DNA of 51,261 bases from Candidatus Omnitrophota bacterium (GTDB lineage: Bacteria; Omnitrophota; Gorgyraeia; Zapsychrales; Fredricksoniimonadaceae). The position numbers and the translations under genes were made by a program. The stretch spans positions 1 to 51,261 of the forward strand of contig JABDGZ010000009.1 of assembly GCA_013285735.1 (NCBI GenBank). The letters run 5' to 3'. Every line of letters begins with the position of its first letter. Positions within the stretch are counted from its first letter, which is position 1. Under the pieces are notes generated by a model. That model saw only the letters and a list, made by a program, of their open reading frames with translations, was not told the DNA's origin and did not search any database. This document shows positions 42,605 through 51,127 of this stretch, piece after piece.

Positions 42605-43579
42605 CTAACATAAGGGGGCTTTAGACCGGTTAAGAAAGGCATGAGGGAATAAAAAATAAACCAAGCTTCCTAAGCATAATGCAATAAACAATATACAATA
42701 ACCTGGATACGTAAAAATCCTTTCCCTCAAATTCTTTGCCTTAGAAATACCACTGTAATACCATGGCACATAGGCAACCCTTAAGAATCCCAGTACCGCC
42801 ACCCACCAAAATCCAATAAACCCTAAAAACAATATCCCTAAACATAAAATAATGCCCGCCCAGAATTTAATCTGGAAATTCACATAAGGGAATGAATAAT
42901 ACTGAAAGGACAAGTATGCGTCCGCATAGCCGTAAAAAAATTGTTGGGTTAAACTGCTCCTAAAACTGGAACGGTGATAATGCACCACAGCAGCTTCCCT
43001 GGTATAGTAAACCTTAAACCCCTGGCAACGGCAACGCAGACATAATTCCGTATCATCACCAGCGGCAAATCCCGGACATTCATCAAAAGGATTTTGCAGG
43101 GCAAATTCCCGTCGTAAGGCCATGTTACAGCCAATCACATGTTCAACGTTTCCGCTGTGATGACTGACAAAATTTATGCCCTTGTTGACAATCTCCCAAT
43201 AATTCCTGGGGGGCGCATCATTAACGTGACCGCCGACGATCATGATCCCGCTATCCGCATCAAAAGGCTGGATGATTTTTTCAAGCCAATCAGGGGCAGC
43301 CACGCAATCAGAATCCAACATGGCAATAAAACGGCCCTGGCTTAATTGAATTCCACGGTTACGGGCAGAGCTGAGCCCCTCATTCTTGCCGTGTGTATGC
43401 AATCTTATTTTTGGTAAGAATTGCTTTAATATCTCCCCTGTGCCGTCTGTAGAACCGTCGTCAATGACAATGACTTCATAATCTCCAGAAAATTGCTGTT
43501 GTAATACCGAAGACAGGCACTGTTCAATAAAATTTTTCCTGTTATATACGGGAATGACCACTGAAACGAGTACGGACAA
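42605..43579 (-). CDS. GT2-family glycosyltransferase
   Basis: 324 residues. Nucleotide-sugar site SVVIPVYNRKNF and VIDDGSTDGTGE, DXD-type MLDSDC near residue 90, the acceptor-side GDDTELCLR around residue 175, and a C-terminal hydrophobic pair that anchors it to the membrane. It transfers a sugar from a nucleotide donor, probably to a lipid-linked acceptor. The start is a TTG at 43579 preceded by GGGGGGTG; the frame overlaps the preceding gene by 38 nt. Paralogue of 43542-44486. Confidence 0.9.
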   Translation of the reverse strand: MSVLVSVVIPVYNRKNFIEQCLSSVLQQQFSGDYEVIVIDDGSTDGTGEILKQFLPKIRLHTHGKNEGLSSARNRGIQLSQGRFIAMLDSDCVAAPDWLEKIIQPFDADSGIMIVGGHVNDAPPRNYWEIVNKGINFVSHHSGNVEHVIGCNMALRREFALQNPFDECPGFAAGDDTELCLRCRCQGFKVYYTREAAVVHYHRSSFRSSLTQQFFYGYADAYLSFQYYSFPYVNFQIKFWAGIILCLGILFLGFIGFWWVAVLGFLRVAYVPWYYSGISKAKNLRERIFTYPGYCILFIALCLGSLVYFLFPHAFLNRSKAPLC

Positions 43580-44486
43580 AGAGTATCACCCCCCAAAGAT
43601 TACCTGCAGAAAGCACCAGGGAAACAACGACTCCCGCAGGATAAGATATGATAAGATTCAGGAGACTTTTACCTCCTGGACGGACACCCAGGCACAAAAG
43701 CGAAACTAGATAAAACAAAAAAATAGCCCCTGCTATCTTCCCAAGCCCCAACAATAAAGAAAACAAGGTCCCCAATAAAAGAAACGTGCCGTAATTCAAA
43801 AAAGGGAAATCATTCCATCGTAAACGCACCAAGGTATTATAGGTGCCCCAATTAAAATAAGAACGGATCGTACGACGAAACGTTGAACGATGAAAATGGA
43901 CCAGTGTCGCTCTTGAGGTATAATAAATTTTATAATTATTTCTTAAACACCGCAGGCTAAAATCAATGTCTTCGGAGAAAGGCAGGGTTTCATCAAAAAG
44001 ATTTTTTTGCATATAATCGCTTCGGACAGCCATATTACAAGTATAGGCGTCCTTGGTATAACCATCACTGGAGGCAATAAAATTAATCCCCTCATTGACT
44101 ATTTCCCAATATGTCTTCGGTGGAGGATCAATTATTTTTCCGCTGACAATCACAATTCTGCTATCTAACTCAAACGGTTTAATGATCTCCTGCGCCCACT
44201 CCCGGCCGGCAATGCAGTCAGCATCCAGGAATACTATATATTCCCCTTTGCTTTGCCCCACCGCCCTATTCCTTGAGTATGATGGCCCGCGGTTTTTCTC
44301 ATTACGCAAAACCGTAAGCTTGGGGTCTAAAATTTTTGATAATAGCTGCGGAGTCTTGTCTGTTGAAGCATCATCCACAACGATGATTTCATAATTCTCT
44401 TTAAACGTTTGATCAAGTACTGAACGCACACACTGTTCAATAAGATCCTCTCTGTTAAATACGGCGATGACCACGGAAACGATCAT
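43542..44486 (-). CDS. GT2-family glycosyltransferase
   Basis: 314 residues with SVVIAVFNREDLIEQCV, VVDDASTDKTPQ, FLDADC near residue 90 and PFSEDIDFSLRC around residue 173, then HFHRSTFRRT and two or three membrane segments at the C-terminus. Same architecture as the next gene, including a shared EIVNEGINF motif, so a duplication. Starts in an ATGA overlap with the radical SAM gene. Substrates not known. Confidence 0.9.
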   Translation of the reverse strand: MIVSVVIAVFNREDLIEQCVRSVLDQTFKENYEIIVVDDASTDKTPQLLSKILDPKLTVLRNEKNRGPSYSRNRAVGQSKGEYIVFLDADCIAGREWAQEIIKPFELDSRIVIVSGKIIDPPPKTYWEIVNEGINFIASSDGYTKDAYTCNMAVRSDYMQKNLFDETLPFSEDIDFSLRCLRNNYKIYYTSRATLVHFHRSTFRRTIRSYFNWGTYNTLVRLRWNDFPFLNYGTFLLLGTLFSLLLGLGKIAGAIFLFYLVSLLCLGVRPGGKSLLNLIISYPAGVVVSLVLSAGNLWGVILFVRTRFSGHSRI

Positions 44487-45649
44487 AATCTGGCGCGTCC
44501 TTTATCATACAGGTAGAGGCAATCACATTTGCTGCAAACGGAAAACGATTTTTTTCGCCTGTATTGACGGAATTTCATATATGCTTTCCCATTCCAAATT
44601 TCCTCGACGGTCTTGTCCGCAAGGCTATCAAAGGTCAAATCCGGATAAGGCATGCAGGGCGTCACCCGGCCATCTGATAAAACATCCATGCGGGCCCATT
44701 GCTTATAACAAAAATTATTGTAGGGATTTTTGAGTTCTTCATTGATATACAACTCAAGATCTTCGGGTTTACGCAAATAACTTGAAATATAAATTGGCCA
44801 ACGGGAACTTTTAATCCGGTCACATTGACTTATAAATTCTTTGATGTCGACTGGATACGGCGTCACATACCCTTTTTGGCTTTTGGGCATAACCCCAAAA
44901 TCATTTTGTAATTCCTGTTCATATGCTTTAGCCTGTGCTTCACTGAGATTCCACTGCAAATTGATAAGAATCCAGTCCACTCCCAATCCCACCATTTCCC
45001 GGCAAGTATCGTACAGCACCCCCACATTCTCGGGTTGTAAGGTAAATTGGATACCTACATAATGATTAGAACGAAGGGATTTTAATTTTTTAACATTACT
45101 GACAACCTTATCGTATACCCCTTTGCCTCTAAGCTCATCATTGATTTCTTTTGTCCCATCCAGGGATACATAAAAAATGAGATACGGATTATTTTCGATG
45201 ACATCAAGGTATTTATCAATATGCCCTCCATTAGTGCATATATAAGCGCAAGACCGGTATTCTTTTAGCAGGGCAGCCAGGTCTCGAAAACGTGAGTACA
45301 AAAGCGGCTCCCCCCCGGAGAGAATAAAAAGAGGGCGCTGTTTTCCAGTTTCATGAAAAATCCGCTGCACCACCTTCCAATCAAGTTCACGGGGTACTGG
45401 TAACTTGTCTCCTGCCGTATAAATACCCGTCTGTCCCCATAGAAAACACATGGGACAGCGCAAATCACAGGCCTGGTTGAGATATAATTTATACGCTAAA
45501 GGAGGAGGGACCTGATCGTCTTGATCCGGATGATTCAACGCCCAGGAATACCTGCTATGAGACTTCACCTTATACCGCACAAGATGATTCATATGTTCAG
45601 GATATTTTAAGAAAAGCTTTGCTAGATGCGCAATATTCGGGACATACAT
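44483..45649 (-). CDS. Radical SAM/SPASM protein
   Basis: 388 residues. The first cluster site is NQACDLRCPMCFLWG (C-x3-C-x2-C) near residue 65, then FILSGGEPLLYSRFRDL (GGE motif) and a SPASM-like C-terminal region with CYKQWARMDVLSDGRVTPCM and SVCSKCDCLYLYD for auxiliary Fe-S clusters. It is about three quarters identical to the following gene, a tandem duplication. SPASM enzymes modify peptides, or in glycan clusters can act on sugars; no precursor peptide is visible nearby. Substrate unknown. Start preceded by AGAGG. Confidence 0.88.
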   Translation of the reverse strand: MYVPNIAHLAKLFLKYPEHMNHLVRYKVKSHSRYSWALNHPDQDDQVPPPLAYKLYLNQACDLRCPMCFLWGQTGIYTAGDKLPVPRELDWKVVQRIFHETGKQRPLFILSGGEPLLYSRFRDLAALLKEYRSCAYICTNGGHIDKYLDVIENNPYLIFYVSLDGTKEINDELRGKGVYDKVVSNVKKLKSLRSNHYVGIQFTLQPENVGVLYDTCREMVGLGVDWILINLQWNLSEAQAKAYEQELQNDFGVMPKSQKGYVTPYPVDIKEFISQCDRIKSSRWPIYISSYLRKPEDLELYINEELKNPYNNFCYKQWARMDVLSDGRVTPCMPYPDLTFDSLADKTVEEIWNGKAYMKFRQYRRKKSFSVCSKCDCLYLYDKGRARL

Positions 45650-45681
45650 GTGATTTGGCCTCTGTTTAAACCCGACTGACG

Positions 45682-46854
45682 CTACACGCGGGCCTTGTCA
45701 TACAAATAAAGACAATAGCATTTACTGCATACTGAAAAAACTTTTTTTCGTCTGTACTGACGGAATTTAGCGTAAGCTTCCCCATTCCAAATTTCTTCCA
45801 CCGATTTATTGGCAAGGCTGTCAAATGTCAGGTCTGGAAAAGGTATGCAGGGAGTGACCTGTGAATTTGACAGCACATCCATACGCACCCATTGCTTATA
45901 ACAAAAATTGTTGTAGGGATTTTTTTGATCATTGTTGACAAATAAATCAATGTCCTCGGGTTTTCGTAAACAGCTTGAAATATAAATTGGCCAACGGGCA
46001 TTGTTGACCTTCTCGCACTGCCTTATAAATTCTTTGGTATCCACAGGGTATGGCGCCACGTAACCTTTATGACTCCATGGGGTGACACCAAAATCTTCTT
46101 TCAATTCCTGTTCATAATTATTGGCCTGTTCTTCATTAATATGCCAACGTAAATTAATGAGTATCCAATCAACCCCTAACGCCACCATTTCTTTACACGT
46201 ATCGTATAACACGGAAACATTTTCAGGTTGTAAAGTAAACTGCACTCCTACATAAGGAGCAGGACGGAGTGATTTTAATTTTTTAATATTACTTACCACC
46301 TTATCGTGGACGCCTTCACCCCGCAATAGGTCGTTGACTTCTTTTGTTCCGTCCAGGGATACATAAAAAATAAGGTATGGGTTATTTTCTATGGCGTCCA
46401 AATGTTTATCAAGATGCCCCCCATTAGTGCATATATAGGCGCACGAACGATGTTTTTTTAACAGGCCTGCAAGATCTTTAAAATGTGAATATAAAAGCGG
46501 TTCGCCTCCGGAAAGTATAAAACTAGGATGGTGCTTTCCTGATTCAGAAAAAATCTTCTGTACCACGTTCCAATCAAGCTCCCGGGGCAATTCCCTTTTC
46601 CCTGCTGTGTAGACCCCGTTCTCGCCCCATAAAAAACACATATTACAACGCAAATCACAGGCCTGGTTAAGGTATAACTTGTAAACTAGTGGTGGGGGAA
46701 CATGGTTGTCTTTGTCAGAATTCTTAAGGGCCCAACAATACCTTTGGTAAGATCTTATTTTATATGTTACAAGATGATTCATGTAAGCAGGATACTTTAA
46801 AAAAAGCTTGGCTATGTGCGCCGCTTTGGGTATATACATCTGATTTAAGGCCAT
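45682..46854 (-). CDS. Radical SAM/SPASM protein, paralogue of the neighbouring gene
   Basis: 390 residues. NQACDLRCNMCFLWGE (C-x3-C-x2-C) and FILSGGEPLLYSHFKDL, with CYKQWVRMDVLSNSQVTPCI and SVCSKCYCLYLYD at the C-terminus. All cluster cysteines present in the neighbour are kept, so both copies should be active. Differences lie mainly in surface positions and the insert after the GGE motif. AAGGAAAAAC lies before its ATG. 32 nt separate the two genes, and the order suggests this copy is transcribed first. Confidence 0.88.
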   Translation of the reverse strand: MALNQMYIPKAAHIAKLFLKYPAYMNHLVTYKIRSYQRYCWALKNSDKDNHVPPPLVYKLYLNQACDLRCNMCFLWGENGVYTAGKRELPRELDWNVVQKIFSESGKHHPSFILSGGEPLLYSHFKDLAGLLKKHRSCAYICTNGGHLDKHLDAIENNPYLIFYVSLDGTKEVNDLLRGEGVHDKVVSNIKKLKSLRPAPYVGVQFTLQPENVSVLYDTCKEMVALGVDWILINLRWHINEEQANNYEQELKEDFGVTPWSHKGYVAPYPVDTKEFIRQCEKVNNARWPIYISSCLRKPEDIDLFVNNDQKNPYNNFCYKQWVRMDVLSNSQVTPCIPFPDLTFDSLANKSVEEIWNGEAYAKFRQYRRKKVFSVCSKCYCLYLYDKARV

Positions 46855-46866
46855 GTTTTTCCTTAA

Positions 46867-47733
46867 TTATATTGTTTCATTAAACTTATAAAAATAACGC
46901 ATCTTAAAAGATACGAGGAGATCAAGTATTTCTTCCGGCAGTAACCGGTGTATCCAACGGTGCAAGGCAGCATTAAAAGGTACTGCACATACCGCAGGAG
47001 GATGGCTACTTTCTAAAACCTCATAGACCTTCCTTGCTAGAAGATTACGGGTCTTGGCCTTCTTTAAAGTCTCTGGTATCTTAAGAAACTCTACTAACTT
47101 CTGATAGGGTAGTTGATGCTGACTGCTTTGAGCTATCCCCATAGTATGAAAATTATCTATGGCTTTTTGTTGAATGGAAGAACCAAACTGTCCTGGAGCG
47201 ATACCGGTGACGAATATGCTTCTTCCCTTCGTTTCTCTTCGTAACGCAGTGCAAAAAGTTTCTAAAGCATTCTTTGAAGCTGATTCTGCCCCTACAAACG
47301 GAAAAGCAAAGGCATTATTATTAGCATGAATTATAAAAATAATCCTTCCGTTTTTTTGTTTCTGAAACACCGGCATGAGGCGATTTGTTAATTCTATTGG
47401 GCCAAATACATTTGTCTCAAATTCTTTTCTTATCAGGTCGCGGGAGAGGTCTTCGACTGCACCAATTTGGCAAGATCCGGCATTATTGACTACCGCCGTT
47501 AAAGCACCTTGGCTTTCCAGTAATATGGCATCCACCACACTGTTAATCGATTCGCTTGAATTCAAATCAAGCTGGAAAGCTAAAAACCCTTGTTTTTTTA
47601 ACTGTTCCACGTCTTCTGTTCTGCGTGCCGTGGCAAACACCTTCCATCCTTTTTCCGCAAGATAAACGGCAATGTCACGGCCCAAGCCAGAAGAACATCC
47701 TGTCACTAAAACAGATTTTATGGTTATGGCCAC
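46867..47733 (-). CDS. Short-chain dehydrogenase/reductase (SDR)
   Basis: About 288 residues. VLVTGCSSGLGRDIAVYL, NNAGSCQIG near residue 90, and a FPFVGAESASKNAL-type region in which the catalytic Tyr appears to be replaced: the usual YxxxK reads ESASK here. The protein may therefore have lost ordinary oxidoreductase chemistry or use a different residue. I start at the GTG at 47733 because AAGGAG lies 6-7 nt before it; the ORF extends to 47778. It ends with IHRLLPEEILDLLVSFK. Confidence 0.8.
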   Translation of the reverse strand: MAITIKSVLVTGCSSGLGRDIAVYLAEKGWKVFATARRTEDVEQLKKQGFLAFQLDLNSSESINSVVDAILLESQGALTAVVNNAGSCQIGAVEDLSRDLIRKEFETNVFGPIELTNRLMPVFQKQKNGRIIFIIHANNNAFAFPFVGAESASKNALETFCTALRRETKGRSIFVTGIAPGQFGSSIQQKAIDNFHTMGIAQSSQHQLPYQKLVEFLKIPETLKKAKTRNLLARKVYEVLESSHPPAVCAVPFNAALHRWIHRLLPEEILDLLVSFKMRYFYKFNETI

Positions 47734-47743
47734 TTGCTTCTCC

Positions 47744-48769
47744 TTAAGAGACAGTATACCATCTTTTGAAATTCTCAATACTGTACCACTCCGCTGAGAA
47801 ATTATCTATGGCATAAGCGGCATTGTGGTCTTCGGCAATTGGCATGCCTTTTAAAAGGAATATTTTTCTTGCTGCGCTATGCGCCTCCACAAGTGTGGAA
47901 AATCCAGGTTTGGTAACAACCGAGGCACAGTTGCTCATAATATCCAGTAATGAATCTACATTGTTGTAAATTTTGACGTAGCCATTGGAGCTAAAATAAT
48001 TTCTTATTTCCTTCTCTAAAATTTCATTGGTGCCACAAACAACGTGCACCTTCAAGCCGGGAAATTCAATGAGCAGCCTTTTTATCAAATCAATCGCCTT
48101 CCTTATTTCCATTTGCCCCCAATACCCTGCTACAAACAATAAATTATCCTTATCTGCTTTTGTATGGGCCATCTCAAAAAATTCTTTGCGGCAAGGTAAT
48201 TCCAAATCCTTAAATGAAAGTCCGATGGGGAAATCAATTTTTAACTGTTTTTGAGGGATAACAGAAAGATATCCGTTCATCGAATCCCAAAAAATATACC
48301 GCCACCCTAAATTTGTACCGAACTCAGCAAGCACCCCCCAAAGCGAAAAGTCCAACTTGGTGCGGACTTTAAGCAAAGACAGCCAGAATGCCGGTCGATG
48401 ACTGACACAAATAACAGTCTTTATGCCGAGCGTACGGACCTTTTTTTCTAGGACCGAGAGATTGGTTTTACACAGCCATTTTTCACGTGCGTATTTGCGG
48501 TAGTAAAAAAGAGGTATTGTATAAATCAAGTAGAACAAAAATCTTAAATTATTTGCAATCCATTTATAGCGCTGTAAATCTTCTTGTACCGCACTGGACG
48601 GAAGCAAGTCTTCAACTGCTTCATGATAACAGGCAACACCATCCCCGCACTGCTGTTTAAATGCTTCACCTATACTATAATTACCCCTCCCGACAAAAGA
48701 ACTGACAATCAAAATCGGAGGCTCGAATGCAGCCATGCTTTCCTGAATGGTATATTTCTCTTTATTCAT
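47744..48769 (-). CDS. GT28/MGDG synthase-like glycosyltransferase
   Basis: 341 residues. The C-terminal half has the B-fold nucleotide-sugar site: LLFVAGYWGQMEIRKAI, VHVVCGTNEILEKEIRN, and ASVVTKPGFSTLVEAHSAAR near residue 285 with FLLKGMPIAEDHNA, typical of the MurG/MGDG synthase group. The N-terminal half is less conserved. It would add a sugar to a lipid acceptor on the inner face of the membrane. Its start overlaps the FkbM stop by 4 nt. Confidence 0.78.
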   Translation of the reverse strand: MNKEKYTIQESMAAFEPPILIVSSFVGRGNYSIGEAFKQQCGDGVACYHEAVEDLLPSSAVQEDLQRYKWIANNLRFLFYLIYTIPLFYYRKYAREKWLCKTNLSVLEKKVRTLGIKTVICVSHRPAFWLSLLKVRTKLDFSLWGVLAEFGTNLGWRYIFWDSMNGYLSVIPQKQLKIDFPIGLSFKDLELPCRKEFFEMAHTKADKDNLLFVAGYWGQMEIRKAIDLIKRLLIEFPGLKVHVVCGTNEILEKEIRNYFSSNGYVKIYNNVDSLLDIMSNCASVVTKPGFSTLVEAHSAARKIFLLKGMPIAEDHNAAYAIDNFSAEWYSIENFKRWYTVS

Positions 48770-49542
48770 GTCCCTCGCTGAATATGCCGGCGTTTACACA
48801 CGGTCAACTCCCCACAATGAAAGATCTCAAATTCTTCTTTTTCTATTGCCGAAAAAAAAATTTCTGTACAGTTTCCGAACGAAGAATCATCATGGAGTTC
48901 AATCATGATCACATCTACCTTGTCTATCCAGGTCTTATAGGTAGGAGAAGAAAATATGATCCCTTCAGCTCCTTCTATATCCATTTTTAATATTGAGATC
49001 CTGCTCTGACGCGATTCTCTCAAAATACAGGCTATATCTACACCTTCAAAAAGCGCTGTCTCACCTAATTTACATTCTCTTACCTGGCATGTCCACGCTC
49101 CTCCATCTCTATATATTGACTCAGCCATTGTTAACCCAACTTGATGTGACCAAACCGCAGCGTGCAACATCCTCACCTGATGATTATACGGCTTTAGATT
49201 ATTAGTCATCATTAAATAATTGCCGACATCCGGCTCAACTGCAATCAGGTGGGCATTCTGAAAACGACTTAAAAGATATGCTGAACTGTACCCTACATTC
49301 GCGCCACAGTCTATTATTAAGCTGACGTTGGAAAAATCATCAATACAACAATATTCCCTCTCAATAAAAATTTGATTAAAAACTCTGCTGTCTGATGTGC
49401 CTGGACGGCATAATACCGGATAACGGGCATATTTAGAAATTAATTTATACGGATGTCCCGTTTGCAACAGGCGTTGATAAAAACATTGAAAAACATATAC
49501 AACTGATCCAATAATTCCAAGTGTTTTTACTAGCCTAAACAT
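48766..49542 (-). CDS. FkbM-family SAM-dependent methyltransferase
   Basis: 258 residues. SAM-binding DCGANVGYSSAYLLSRF around residue 92 with AVEPDVGNY, and the FkbM signature ISILKMDIEGAEGIIF then VIMIELHDD. An N-terminal hydrophobic stretch (about 8-25) could tether it. The third FkbM protein in this window, here in the 42605-50985 operon. Likely O-methylates a sugar. Six nt separate it from the preceding GT39-like gene. Confidence 0.9.
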   Translation of the reverse strand: MFRLVKTLGIIGSVVYVFQCFYQRLLQTGHPYKLISKYARYPVLCRPGTSDSRVFNQIFIEREYCCIDDFSNVSLIIDCGANVGYSSAYLLSRFQNAHLIAVEPDVGNYLMMTNNLKPYNHQVRMLHAAVWSHQVGLTMAESIYRDGGAWTCQVRECKLGETALFEGVDIACILRESRQSRISILKMDIEGAEGIIFSSPTYKTWIDKVDVIMIELHDDSSFGNCTEIFFSAIEKEEFEIFHCGELTVCKRRHIQRGT

Positions 49543-49548
49543 GGGGAC

Positions 49549-50985
49549 TTAATTTATCCTTATAAATAGATCCCGATATTTACCAGATCTCCGATAATGA
49601 TGCGCAATCCTATAGTCTTTCATATTCCCAATATGATATTGTGAAATGACCTTGGGTTTTAATTTATCGATTAATTCATACACATCATAATGATACGCCG
49701 TCTTACCTCTAATCCAACTAAAAACCCTGGCATCCTCCGTTGAAAACCAGAAAAAATCAAGATCATTTCTAAAAAGATTGAAAAAAGAACCCCCATCATA
49801 AACCAAATCTTTCGGCTTGGTGATAGATAGCACATATTCCATTTTACCCAACTCTGCGGCATTGGAATAAAATTTAATGGCTTTGAAATAAGAGCCAAGC
49901 GGATAAAAAATACTCATCATTACAACTAGCCCCGTAATAAATAATTTCTTATCGGAAAATAAACTAGCCAATCGATGAACTGCATACCCCGCCATAATTG
50001 CAATTAATGGCATTACCAGCATAAGATATTGCGAATAAGAAACTTGTGCTAAAATAAAAATGATCAACAGAAATAAAGAAATAGCACCTAATCTTTCCTG
50101 ATTGGGGGTGTCTAGCAAGGCTAAGCTTAAAAGCCAAAAAATCCATAGTACGGGATTATCTTTAAAGCTTGATATCAATTTCCACATGACATCTCCCCCA
50201 TGACTTAATGAAGCATATTGTAAAACTCCTGAATTCATCGTCCAATTGTACACCCAATAAGCTTGTAATTGATCCGTGAAAAAGAGATACACATAGTACG
50301 GCATCAAAATGGCTATAAAAGTTATGGCGAATACACCTATGTCCCTAAATTTTATTTGATTAGTATAGCCGCTCCACAATAACAAGACCCCTAAGACAAG
50401 CATTAGAAATAGGGCCTTTTGTAAAAACAGGAATGATAAACCTAAAGATACCGCACTTAAAACCAAATATTTTAAGGAATTTTTCTGAAAATATCTGAAT
50501 AATACGGATACCGAAAGAAGTCCAAACAATGTTTGCGGGACATCAGGTCTAACTTCAACGGCTTTCCATATAAATACATTGGTGGTGGCTAACAGCACTA
50601 AACTGATAAGAGCAGGTTCTTTGCCAAATAAATCTTTTGAGATATTATAGGTAATAACAAAAATCACCAGGAGCATGGGAATGATCAAAACCCTCGCAGC
50701 TATGACTGTAATTACACTTTCTTTGAATATTCCAATGAGTGGGACCAGCATATAGTAGAAAAAGGGATGGTGGTGTTCGAAGAAATCTACATAGATCCTT
50801 TGGCCTGAAAAAATCTTCCAGGATGCATGGATGGATTCAAGTTCATCGGGATCAAAAGGCTTGCTTAAAGAAAGAAATAAAATCACAAATAATAAAACAA
50901 ACAATACTACCCAAAGCAGCCTTATATATAGAATATTTTTATCAAGATTCAAATCTGCCCCCTCAATTAAAAAAGAGTATTTCAT
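49549..50985 (-). CDS. GT39/ArnT-like GT-C membrane protein
   Basis: About 478 residues with about ten membrane segments. The first extracytoplasmic loop FDPDELESIHASWKIFSGQR has the DPDE acidic motif, followed by FFEHHHPFFYYMLVPL, both classical in PMT/ArnT-type transferases that use polyprenyl-phosphate sugars. The C-terminus carries a short soluble part. First gene of the minus-strand glycan operon. I favour the ATG at 50985, with a GTG at 51003 as alternative; no strong ribosome site is visible. The start region contains a TATAGT that is too close to the ATG to be a clear promoter. Confidence 0.87.
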   Translation of the reverse strand: MKYSFLIEGADLNLDKNILYIRLLWVVLFVLLFVILFLSLSKPFDPDELESIHASWKIFSGQRIYVDFFEHHHPFFYYMLVPLIGIFKESVITVIAARVLIIPMLLVIFVITYNISKDLFGKEPALISLVLLATTNVFIWKAVEVRPDVPQTLFGLLSVSVLFRYFQKNSLKYLVLSAVSLGLSFLFLQKALFLMLVLGVLLLWSGYTNQIKFRDIGVFAITFIAILMPYYVYLFFTDQLQAYWVYNWTMNSGVLQYASLSHGGDVMWKLISSFKDNPVLWIFWLLSLALLDTPNQERLGAISLFLLIIFILAQVSYSQYLMLVMPLIAIMAGYAVHRLASLFSDKKLFITGLVVMMSIFYPLGSYFKAIKFYSNAAELGKMEYVLSITKPKDLVYDGGSFFNLFRNDLDFFWFSTEDARVFSWIRGKTAYHYDVYELIDKLKPKVISQYHIGNMKDYRIAHHYRRSGKYRDLFIRIN

Positions 50986-51047
50986 TTTACTATACCGGCC
51001 CACCCTTAGGGGTAATTTCTTTCAAAACAAGTTAAAACAATTTTACG

Positions 51048-51076
51048 TTGCTTCCGTTTACTCTATAGTCTATACT
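51048..51076 (+). promoter_or_regulatory. Promoter of the secreted protein at the window end
   Basis: TTGCTT, 17 nt, TATACT on the plus strand; leader of about 45 nt with GAGAAGG ahead of the ATG at 51128. Confidence 0.7.
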
Positions 51077-51127
51077 TTAAGCAGGAGTGTGCGCTGTGCT
51101 TTTAGAACCATTGAGAAGGTATCTTGA

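Noticed and set aside
44483-46854. Radical SAM pair as a RiPP maturation system
   Set aside because: No short precursor-like ORF with a leader and core is seen next to the two genes, so only the enzyme family is claimed.
50985-51003. TATAGT just before the GT39-like gene as a leaderless promoter
   Set aside because: The box is only 3-4 nt from the ATG and no -35 lies at the right distance, so a promoter could not be supported.
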